The notes under the pieces are model-generated. The model was not told the DNA's origin. It did no database searches and worked only from the letters and a program-made list of their open reading frames with translations. A DNA stretch of 64,000 nucleotides from Undaria pinnatifida (Eukaryota > Sar > Phaeophyceae > Laminariales > Alariaceae), in the NCBI GenBank assembly GCA_012845835.1, contig JABAKD010000021.1, forward strand, positions 3,622,206 to 3,686,205, read 5' to 3'. Positions 23,401 to 35,400 of this stretch are shown here, in pieces. Made by a program: the position numbers and the translations under genes. Within the stretch, counting starts at the first letter, position 1; every line of letters begins with the position of its first letter.

Positions 23401-26400
23401 TGAATAGGCTATACTACTAAAATTAATTGCATAGACTATACTATTGCAAATACTATTGCATACACTATTGTTGCTTATACTATTGCATGTACTGTTGCAT
23501 ATACTACTGCATATACCATTGCATATACTATTGAATATACTGTTGCATATACTATTGCATGTAATATTGCATATATTATCGGATACCCTATTGCATATAT
23601 ATACTAATGCATGCACTATTGCACAGGCTCAACACAGGCAAAAAAGGGGCTCGCCTGGGTAAGGATGGAGATGCTGTGGGCGGCCATTCCAGCGGCTGAT
23701 ATGGCGCACAAGATTGCGCATGCACAGCTCAGCGACGCCGTAAAATTGTACAACAGCTCATTTTCGTTCCCCCCGACCGCCTCCTCGGCCTCACTCATTT
23801 CGCCGAGCACCTATTGTTTCGTGGACAAGACACCGGCGTATAGCATAAGATATGTGATGCGAGCGAGTCAAACACCTCTCTGGCCAGGAAACATTTCAGG
23901 CGTTTTTCTATAAGGGCAGTAAAGCGAACAATATAACGCATTCTGGCCATAACACTGTACACGAGAGCATCCTCATTCCTGCCGACCGATCACCCCGCCC
24001 TCGCTTATTCCGCGCATCACCGGTTTATGCGGGACAGGCATCGGCAAACCCAATTTTAGTTTGGGTGCCAGCCAGCTATTTCTCTAGCCAGGAAAACTCT
24101 CGGATGCCATACAATACGGTCAACAATAATTTGGAGCACAAGACAGAACACACAGGGCTGAGCGATGCGGCGATGTCATAAAAGAGAGCATCCTCGTTCA
24201 CATGACCTGCTTCTTCCGCCTCGGGAATGAATGGGAGCACCCATCATTTTGTTGTGTGGACGAACGAAACGATAGAGGCGGCCAACTTGTTTCCTGAATG
24301 ATCGGGCCATTTAAGCCCAAATACGTCGCGGTGCCATTCCTGCTTGTACCATGCTATTTTGTGTGCATACCTAGGCCATGGGACTGCTCCAGAATCAGTT
24401 ATTTGGCGGAGGAACAGAGCTGGCTGTCGAAGTGATGAGCCTCAGAAGTCAATTGGACCACCTGGCCCAGCTACGATTTGGGTAGATACCACGTTTTCTG
24501 ACGATCCATTCATGAGCAGATAGATACACACCCCTACCAAAACAAGACTACTACGCGAAATCATGAAGGTCAACTCGATGAACAACTAAACCGCCTACCA
24601 TACATATGATAGAGCAGTATAGTGGAAACCACAGCAGTAATAAATTTATAAAATAGATGTGATGTTTGATCTAGCTCAAAATTCCCCACCTAAAGTATAA
24701 ATACCAACACTTACCATTATTATAAAAAATGAAAATACACTCCAGCTGTGAGATCGAAGATTTCGTCGAAACTCATCTTTGCAAGCTGTGTGTGATACTC
24801 CGATCGCGTTATTATAGTGGACAAAAAATAAGACCCCTCCCAATAAAAACTCACCCGTGTAGTATATTATAAGTACCAACAACGCAGCTTGCAAATATGA
24901 GTATCGACCTGAAATTCGTCGAACTCACGGCTGACGTCCTTGATTTTGTTTTATAAAACTAGTCTAATCCCATGGCCAACCAAAACAGTGTAAAACCCCC
25001 CCTCCTTGGTATTCCTACAATTTGGGGTAGTGCAGTCATCACTTACTTGACGATCAGATAAGGAACCTCGTAGTCACGGGCGTGTCGGCCCAAAATTGTT
25101 ACCTGTATCGTAGCACATGTCACCTCTACCGCAGCAGTTTTTAGCTGGGTGAATTTTTGCTGAAAGCAAACACTTTCCCCAGACACGACCTGCTATTGCT
25201 TTTTTGCGGGTGAAACGAGTTTCAAATTCAGGATTGGCTCCTTTCTGACCTTCGCCTGGCCCGTTTTCCATCTCGCTTGTCCCGTCCGATCATCTAAAAA
25301 GTGAGACATCTCGTACGATAATTTCATCGACTGAAAATGAATCTTTGTGACTGCTGGACAGCACCTCCAGTACAGAAGCAGTACAGCAGTATATTCCAGC
25401 ACGGATGGGTCTGGGTTGGGTTGGGTCTGGGTTGGGTTGGGTCTGGGTTGGGTTGGGTCGGGTTGGGCTGGGTTTGGGTGTCAACAGTTACGCAGACTCG
25501 CCAGCGCGAGCCCCCCTTGCGAAGGTTACTGCATCTTCAGCGTGGGCTCGACGTCTACTCCTCACCATGTGGGCTCGACGTCTACTCCTCACCATGTACG
25601 CTTTGGCACGACTTTTAGGGGCAGGAATATGTACGTCGGCACAAACCAGCTGCGATGGGCGGCGAGATGAGATGTAACGTGCTAAGTGGAGGTGGTACCG
25701 ACGAAAACCTCGCAAGCATCATTCTTCAAGATCTGCCGAAATATGTCTGTTCGTAGGATGCCGTCATGGGCAGTATGCACCAATCAATATTGTTGTTCAT
25801 GTTGTGATACTGTGCCATGGACTTGAGGTACTTTTATTACCGCGAACAACAGAAATGTGAGCCAAGGAGAGAGGTCCTATTAATAGCCTTCGAAGGCACG
25901 ACTCAGATGGCGGTGCGGCATATGGTCAAGGCGCGCCATAAAACCCGAAGTCAGAGGTAAAGCACGTCCTATGGCTCGTGCAACTACCGTTAGGGTGGGA
26001 AACGCTTGGGAACAGAGTAAAATATTGGTTGCAGAGAACCAAGCGATATATTCCCCTTTCTTTGTCAGCGAGCATCTTGTTCAACCAGCACGTCTTTAGA
26101 TGAGAATTCCCGAAAAACATGGACAAAAGTGATGTATTAGAAGTGTAGTTTTGGCCCACACGGAGATAATTTTCTTCATAAAAAAATGCCTAGAAAAAAA
26201 TGTTTCCGTATCCGAATTTCTCCCTATCCCCTGTTAACGGGGTTTTTGATTTAACGGAGTTGTGTTTGGAAACAATAACCAGGTTCGAAGAATCTTTGAG
26301 GCTCCAAACACGTTCAGACACGCGATCTTGGAAAAGAGCAAAACAATAACGCATAATTTGAGGGGTGCCTCAAAGGCTCGGGCCTACCAGAGAGAAGCAG

Positions 26401-29400
26401 AAATACGTATACCGGCATGACGGAGGGGGATGGTGTCGGTGGCCGGTTGCCCGCCACAGTGCCTGTGGCATCGCTTGGTACCGACGGGAACATCCAGTGA
26501 GTCATCTCTCTATAGTGCGGTAAGGGTTGCAGGTGTTGGATTAACCAACAATACTGCTGTCCGGTCGAGCTCCTCAAGCGAGGAACTACCGGTCAGTCAT
26601 TAGTCTAGTCTAGTAGTTTTACGAGGTTAATTTTGTTTTGGGACTAGGGCATAGGACAAACTTGGTCGGGTTGTGCGAACGAACGCCTTCGAAGTCGTGT
26701 TTCGGGCGATGGTGAGATGTTGAGCTCCTCCTCTCGTTAGGAGCTCAGAAATTCTTAGAATCTGCTGTGCATCCGTAATGTGGGGTGGGGTCCAACTACT
26801 AACAGCCTAAGGAGATAGTGCCCGTTGCCGCTATGGTGCCGGTATTTCCGGTCAGGCACATTCCGTCAATACCCACATGTACCTCTGACGCGTGCTACGA
26901 TTGAGGTATCACTTTCCGTCTGAAATTGGTTTTTGAACGACGGGCTTCCTTAACCCAAACTCGTCGGAACTACGATCGTAGGTAATGGTCTTTTTCGCAC
27001 AATGCTCGTCGTGTACCTAGGCCGTGGCGTTTTTTATCCGGTACTTGTACTCGAAGCAGTTTTAGTTTTCCTCCATTTTTTTTTTTCTGGAAGAGTTTTT
27101 AAGCTCCGAAAATTAAGGAACCAACAGAAAAGAAGGTGATGCACCTCTACCGCAGCGTGCGTCCGCTACTGCACCGTGTTCTTACAAGGGGTACGTATGT
27201 ATTATCATTGTGAAGCAAAGAGATAGAATTATGTGTGTCAGATAGGCACCGACCCATTCGGGGAGGTGGTTACATGTGATTCTTTGTGCGTTTTTGAGAT
27301 CTCGTCCACAGTGTCACATTCCACGGATACACCCGTACACAGTTATTATCTGATGCCAAACACGATATCCCTAGATTTCATCACAATCGGTCAAAATGGT
27401 AAAAAGGTGTCCGACAAGCGGCTGTGGGAAGGTGCTTTAGGCTGGCAAAAATATTAACTGCTTCTCAACAGAGCCGCTCCTTACCAACGAGAACAGAACC
27501 GCCAACCAAAGAGGAAGGAATATGTACGTCGGCACCAAGGCTTTCTGCAGGGAGATGATGTCGGCATACACAGCCGTCTTCGTCACCGTCACTTCGCCGC
27601 GATCCGGAACCGTATCATCCGTGAATCCAGGGTATAGGTTCTCTTTTCTGCGGTATGTGAAATGGACAAGCGGGAACATCGGAACAATCTCGATTTAAAA
27701 AGGCACTCGTTATACAATGGAGTTTCCAAGGACGAATCAAGCGCCACGAAATAGTTCGCCACACACAGTTGTGTACGAAACATGTCCAGAGTATTTTCGT
27801 ATACGTTGATCGATATGTATGTAGTGATGTGTTTCGACTAGTAGTGACGTGCTACCTGAATCGAGGCGATGACGTGTCAGATAGGAAGCCGTTGTCCTTT
27901 GGTTCGTTCAGGCGGATTTCTAGAACTTTGTCACAAGTTTTGGTGGGTACTCGACAATCTAAAGACTACTGCATGCCAGGCAGCATTTATTTCAAAGGCA
28001 TTCGGTTACACTTTTGTTTGCTGGGTGATAGTATAACGGGGCACCTGGGTCGAGGGGATGTCCTCTCCGATAGGACGCCGTCATCCTCGGTTGGTTCATA
28101 GTTCACCTTGACGCCCCTTTCCCGAGCTGTCAAATTTGACGGGCAAAGAACGGTGTGGGCAGATAACACGTGCCAGCAAGGGGTCTGTCGGCACTTGAGA
28201 AAAATAGGTGCACGCTACTCTTTGCGTTCCTTGCGACTGGTGCAGTGCGAGAGATGGCTGGTTTCGACTAAACCCTGTACGGTCAAATAGCTGGATCATA
28301 CGGTCGAAGTCAACGCCCAAGCATAGATGGTCGTTTTACGTTGTTTAAATCCCCCCCCTCCCCCCCATCTCAGAAGTGCGTGTATGATTGGGGAGGTGAC
28401 AGTTGCCACTTAATCGCAGGTAGAGTGGGCGATTTTGAGGGTCTGGGACTCACGACAAACGACACTCATCTGCACTTGAGTGCTGCATCGAAATCGTCGT
28501 TTTTCTCGTCGAGTACGTCGTCTGAATTAAATGGGTCATACTGCGGCCGACGACTTCCGACAATGGTACATACATATACAATGACAAACATATTATTCTG
28601 ATGCCGCGTCTCTTGTGTGATTACCCTTTGCTATCTTTCAGAACTCCATGGGTCTGGCTTCGCTTACAGCTTTTCGTCTAACAGAGGAAGATTTCGGGAG
28701 TCTGGGACTCACGGCCAACGACGCTCACCCGCGTCCAACGCTTCTTCGGAATCTTCGCTTTCCTCTTCGAGTATGTCGTCTGAGTTTCGCTCGGTCATGC
28801 CGCGGCCCCTGACGTCGTGCGAGTGATCTTGCTGCTCGGGGCGGGGTGTTTGTTTTGTCCTAAGAGTCACAGAAGCCGGCGGCGTGTTTGCCTCTCTCAA
28901 GAGCGTTGGGAAAATGATGGCCGTTGGGAGCATAAACAGCGCCGTTGCGGTTGTCATCATCGCCTGCAGTTGATGGAAAAAGGCCGCGCCACCGGGGTAG
29001 TGTGGTTAGAGTATACTACTAGCAGTGGTAGACCGGGTAGGTGGTGACACTGAAGGGCAGCAGTAGCAGTACCAGTACCCCACCGTGTAGTAGCAGTGAT
29101 GGTGGGTAACTGAGGGAGCTCAACGTATGCTACGGGCGGAGCGGTGGCCGTACCGCAACTGGTGTTACCTTGGTGTTCCTTTATTGTACACGCTACTATT
29201 AATACGGTAGAGGCGCGCCCTTTATTTTCTAACGCCCCTCACTGGACGACCTCATAACAAAACAAAACCATCAGTAAACTGGACGCGCGACCCAATGGGC
29301 CAAAGCATGGCCCAGGTATACAAGAAGAACAAAAATGGCCGAAGGAAATGTTGATATTCCGCCGATTTGAGGTCAAGGAGTCCGTTATGCAAGAACTATT

Positions 29401-32400
29401 GTGGCGAAAAAGTGCTGCCTCCATCATAGCGCGCGCCTCTTCTTGGGATGTTTGTGAGTGATCGGCGATAAAGCGCACGCAGCTGCGAGTAACTGGACGG
29501 CAAAACGATAACAGCAAGAAAGTTAGGCGATGCCGTACGGCGGACGCCTGCTACTGCAGAAGACAGACAGGGGAGCACTGTGAGGGATCACCACGTGCTG
29601 AGTTACGGGTCTGCTTGACCCAACAGTGTGGGAATGCTTTTCTTGACCTGCATTATATCTCGGTCTGGTATCTATGACGTGGGATTCATCAGGATACACT
29701 TTAACTTTTGATCAATTTGTTGGGTAAGATATACAGCTGTTGACGCGAGGAGCCTCCGATCGAATTAAGTGCACTTTTAGGGTAGGGGAGGCAATGCCTG
29801 GGACCAGACGATTTTGTCAACGACTCCTACGGTGGTAAAAAACAACGTGCTAATTCCAACAAAATTTTCTCCAAAACCCCGAATGCTGTTACGGTGCAGA
29901 AGAAAGGGTGGTTCAACTGGGGGATCCTGAACACCGCCGGCACCGTTGTCGCCTGACCAGGTTGCTTTGAGGGTCTTTCGTCTCGGTGGCTCTGCGCCAG
30001 GAGGTATCACCCTGTTCCTTCTACCCAGTCTTTTTTTTTCTTGATGTTCCTTCTTTTCGTGGTACTCATAGCTGTGGAAAAAAATGCGTTATTGCGGGCT
30101 TTTATGTGTCCGCTGTGGAGAAGCGTACAGAGCCACCAGCACGACCAACCCAACTAAAGTGGTGATAACGGTCGTAACTCCCCCTCCCACCGCAGCATAG
30201 ATCTGCCATATTCGCGTGAAACGCCGAGACAAACGGCATACCTGTAGGTTACCCGACTCGAGGCGGCCGCTTTCGTAGGCGTGCCACGATATTGGTAGCA
30301 CCTTTTGGTTTTCTGCGCTCCTGAATGACGAGGCTCGTCTACCCAAAACCATCGGGTTGTCGTTCTTGTGTTGAAACATAGACTATAGTCTATATTTACA
30401 TATGTGGGTGTATGTATTAGCCCGTGCTACGCCAGAGGAAACACATATTTGTCTGATTTTTTTTCTGAACGACGGACTTCCTTAACCCAAAATCGCCGGA
30501 AATAAGCATTTTTGGTTTTCGTCCTTCTCGTTGTCTACCTCCGGCCAAGGGATTTTTCATCTCCGGTAACGGTGTTGTTGTTTTTCCCAAATAAACAGCT
30601 TTTGGGTTAAGAAGGACATGTCTTAACCTCCCCCCAAAGTGAGGAGTAGTATTATGAAAAAAAAACAGTGGTGCGCCTCTACCGTAGAGCGAGGATAATG
30701 CAGCTACATACAAGTAGCGGGCCATGGGTTTGTTCATCTGGGGCCGGACTTTGAGGTTTGTCAAAAATCAGTTTTAGGGGGGAGGAATTCTACTCCTCAA
30801 GTGATTGGGACCGTCAGAAGGAGGCAAAACAAGGTACACCTCCGCCGCAGCATGTATCTTGGGGGCTTCAGAATCGAAGCTTTTTTTAAGCATGGTGCGA
30901 TGTCCAGCGGTATCACCTTTTCGTGAAAAAACTTTATGTTGCCTAAACAACGGGGCTCCTCAATCAACCCGAAACCGTCGGGATGCCTTTTGTTTCGCTT
31001 CGCAATTCGAGTCTTGTGTGTGGCTTTGTTCATCGGGTTGCACGCTCAGCTTATTTGTAGTCAAGGTTTTGTTTTTTTAGGCGAGCTATGTAGCTCCACA
31101 AAGGAGTGTGCACCTTTGCAGAAGTATGCCTCGAGTGTCGAAGGCAAACGTTAACTACTGAAGCGGGGGGCACACGAAGCCACTCTAGCTAAAAGGGTTG
31201 GACGTGTATGCCTAGATTCCATCGTAAGAAGCTGAAGTGCCACGGTCCCGCAGCAAGGTGATACGTATAGTGCAGCATTTGTCACCTAGTAGGTGGAAAG
31301 CTCGTCGCCCTTCATGTGGCTTCGCATGGGCCCCAGAGAAAGGCTAAAGTATTGCCCCCCTCGGATGTGATACACTCGTCGGCGAATGGAACAAAAGCGC
31401 GTCCTCCAAAGCTGAGGTGGGGGTGTCACAATATGTTACGGGCGCTTCGCGCTTGGTGCACACGATGTCTGACCGGTCGATGAAAACGCGGCGTGCTCCG
31501 TCTCCGCGTTGTAGGGATGCGAAGGGTTAATATCATTTGACTACGGCTGCGAACGAAATACGTTCACCCCCTCCCACGCAATAGATTGTTTCCCACCGCA
31601 TATACTTATACAGTACTTCGCCTCACCTTCTCAGTGATATCAAACTGACTCTTGCCGTAGAAGATCGCTTGCAGGGTGACCCCGCTCATCCAATCAGCAA
31701 GAAGGATGACGAGATGCTGCGACCTGCTTCGGTAGGTGAGTTCCGGAGCAACATCAACTGTGAAATTGTCCATCTCACAAAATACCATTGGTTTTAAGTG
31801 TTTGAATGCCAGCACTTCTTATCGAGGTTCCTGTTGACGTCGCCGCCGGTGAGTGGGCTTACACATGTTTAGACAGACGCTTGCCACTTGCGTGGGCTGC
31901 TCTGGGCATACGCCTCATATGCATGCTCCTGACAGTGTTAGTTTGCGTGCTGGAAGGTGGATTACCCTCCGCTTGGGTACAACACATGCATAAGGATGAG
32001 CAATACTGTTCTGCGGCCAAAGCTACGGTGAAGGATCACTGTTTGAGCCGTTTTTGGTTCCAGCCGCCTAGAAGCTTAGCACCACCTAAACGAGCCGGTA
32101 CCCTATATGTTGGAGACTGTCAGCGTAAATCCTCTGTGCCTCTCGCGATATGCGCCAGCGACGAGTTTTACATCACCCTTAACCATTATACTAACCACGT
32201 CGTGCTAAGGTGGACGCGGCACCTGTCGGCTAATATCATTTTTTCAATGACCGGGACATTCTTCGCCCAAAATGGTCGGAATGTTGTTCTTGTTTACCGA
32301 TATCAAGTTTTTCTATGCCTGAGCCATGAGTTTGTGAGTCGGATTTCCATCAAAATCAACGTTTAGACGAGGCTTGATGAGGCCTAAACCTCCTGGAGCG

Positions 32401-35400
32401 ATGAGCGAGTCTCAGAAACAACGATGGTTTTGTGCACCTCGACCGCAGCATACATAATGTATGACATTTAACTCCGTTTCTGAGCAAGTCTCAGCGTCTA
32501 TCGCGCGAGTTAAAAACAATTGGTACCGGAAAACGGAGTGCCCAGGAGTAGGAAATCGGAGTGCCCAGGAGTAGCCCGCATCTCTCTAGGACGTACGGTG
32601 GCGGTCTCATCCAGCAGATAAGCGAAATCGGAAAATTGTTGTAGGAGTACCCACGCCTTACCGGGTGAGGAGAGTCGCTTGGAAGTGCTTGGTTGAAGAG
32701 CTCCCTAGATGGCCCCATGCGTGATTCATAAACACGCTGTCGACGGCAGCCTGAGGGCGTTCGTGCGATGGTAGCGTGACGGGATGAGCACTCGTCGACG
32801 CTTGCTACAGCAGATATGGCACCTGAACTTCTTGCGGCTGCTTCTCACTTCAGGAATATCTACCCATCGACCGACGGAGGTAACATATGTGTGTGATAAG
32901 CGCAATGCACAACCCCAAAGGCTAGGTTATCCAATTAATGGTACAGCGAAGAGCACGTAGCACCGGAAGAGGTTGACTAGCGCTTCGGGTGACAAGCGGC
33001 GCCCGCGACAAACGGCTGCCTCAAACGTGCAACCGTCACCATAGCATGGCTCCAGCGTCAACTGATACAATTATGATCAGGGCTGCGGTGGGGAAGGCAC
33101 ACCCTCATTTTCACAGGACATAATTGACCCACTCGCCCGAGTGACTCTGTACGTCACTGAAAATAAGTATTTCAAGAGCACTTGTTAGGCGCAGGTTGGC
33201 TAATAATGATTCCACGGCGGTGTCGTATCGTCAACACAAACAACAAGAACGCAAAGCAACGGGGGAATTACTCCTACGAGGGATCCCTGGCCACCGACAA
33301 TAGACCCGGCAAGGGACCCCCTTTCTGTAGTCTGAGTCACTATTGTCACGCCATGCCATCGGTAGGGCTGTGGGGTTTGCTAGAGTTGATCGCTAGTCCT
33401 CGACTGGGTGGCGGGACAAAAACACCGAGACGAATCTTATGGGTGGTTTCTTCAAAAACAACAATACCGACAGCCGTCTGATGGCGTTGGCTTGCACCGG
33501 GGGAAGCTTCGGAGGACTGGCAACCACCGCTAGCAATTGTATGTTCGCGTCGTGGCAACTCCATGGTTCTCGCAGTACTCCGCCGCTTTACCCCGTTCAA
33601 CATTGAGGTAGGTGTGTGAGGTGTGGGGGATTGAAGGTCAAAAATATGTGGAAAAGTTGGTTTTGGTCGGGTGGCGGAAGAAAATAAAGATAATTCCATG
33701 CGCGACTGAAATCATGGTAACTCCAGATGCGCGATTGATTCTTAAAAACACTGCCACCGCAGCATGACGATGATGTGGATATAACGGCAGTGTGGGTGTC
33801 CAAGAGCTGCAACAAGTGGAACACTGCATTACCATCTCAACGCTAAGGGCGCTTTGTATTGGGATAGACGGGCGTACACTCGCAAATATGCCCCAAGCAA
33901 AGTCGTCCGGTGGCCTGCCTGCTGGTACCCCAGAAAGGGAACACCGCCCCACGCCTTGTGTCGCTTGGAGACCTGCTCGTTGCCCCGCGCCGCGTATTCG
34001 CCGTTTTATTTAACTTCCTAGTCGCTACTCTGGTGCGGATATGGATGTAACATTTTTTTCACCTGGTGGGTTGTTAATTGTTATCCCCTATGAAACGTCT
34101 GAACTCCCGTTTAATAAAGATGCTCGGCTGCATATTCATATGTGTATCGCGCGCCATGGCCTCAGGTGGCCCCTACGCGGACGCACAGTACCACTAACCC
34201 TCCTTGGGCCGCACACGGCGCCCTGGGGGAAGGGGGGGCGGGGGCGCAGCAAATGTAATGCCAACCAGGGCTAGTGGGAGCACATAATTTCCTGCAGCTG
34301 AAGGTCACCTGCACGAGTGGCATTCGTGCAAATTGACAGGTTTTGACCGTGCTACGGCAGCGTTTGTGAAGTGTACCGTCATTGAGCTGTCTGCTACGCT
34401 TCTCTGAACGAAAGAAGGGGCAGACCCAGGCTACGGTAGGGGGGTCCCCTTTTGGGCCTTTTATTTCAGTGGCCAGGGGTCACTCGCGCGAGTAACCCCT
34501 TTGTTCCTTCGCGATTTTACGTATTCTTCATGTTTTACATTGGCGAAATTCATTCGCAATGCAGAGGTGATCTAAGCTGCGCCGAAACAAGTGCCTAAAC
34601 CACCTTCATCTGTGGGGTACAGAGCCACTCGTGCGAGTGGCTCAAACACACCAGTGAAAATGGGGGTACCCCCCCTACCGTAGCCTTGGTCGGCACCTCC
34701 CTACTGTATAGCGTCGGTACGTCTTGACAAAAACGCCTGACGAGTGCCCTGGTCCACACTCACCTTTGCTATTGTCTCAATTTTTTTCTTGGCCTCTATT
34801 GTATGAATCTGAAGATCGCGCCTTTGAGGTTGGCTGTTGTTGATGATGTCGCGGCGGGCTTCGCGTTCTCTCTTCTGAATCTGTGGAATCGTCAGGAGGA
34901 AAGCTGACGTATTCGACCGCATACCGCACCATTAGAGCAATTGCGTCTGACCGGTGTAGAATCACCAAAGCTACACGCGCTATCCTGCACGCATTCTAGA
35001 CTATATGTTATTCACTAGTGCCTGTTCCAACATGGTCAAGGCCGTGTCTAAATATTTCGTTTTTGTTGATAATGTCGTGGCGGGCTTTGATTTTGGCTAT
35101 TCGCGTTAGCCAGATCTTCGACTGGACGAGGCATGAGAGGTTAAAGGCGCAAACGCGTTGTTCGTCTTTATCAAGACTGAGGATCCCCTCTTGGGAAGTC
35201 CTACACCTCACTAAAACAACCCGGATGTAGAGAAAACATTATTCCGGAGAAGATTACAATTCCGACGGTGTGGGGTTAAGGCCGCCCGTCGGTCCGAACC
35301 AGCTTCAGCCGAAACAAGATAACTCTATCGTAGCAGGCGTCGGACACAGGCCATCAGACGCACAGAGACGATTGCCATACCGAGAGGTTGCATTTATGGC

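Noticed and set aside
23350-23662. Cys/Asn/Ile and Leu/His/Ile repeat ORFs
   Set aside because: By-products of the A/T-rich 12-13-bp minisatellite.
30417-30764. 115-codon minus ORF
   Set aside because: It overlaps a complete F1 element and reflects no known protein.
31806-32366. 186-codon + strand ORF
   Set aside because: It runs into an F1 element, has no recognised domain, and lies inside the long minus-strand gene; most likely chance.
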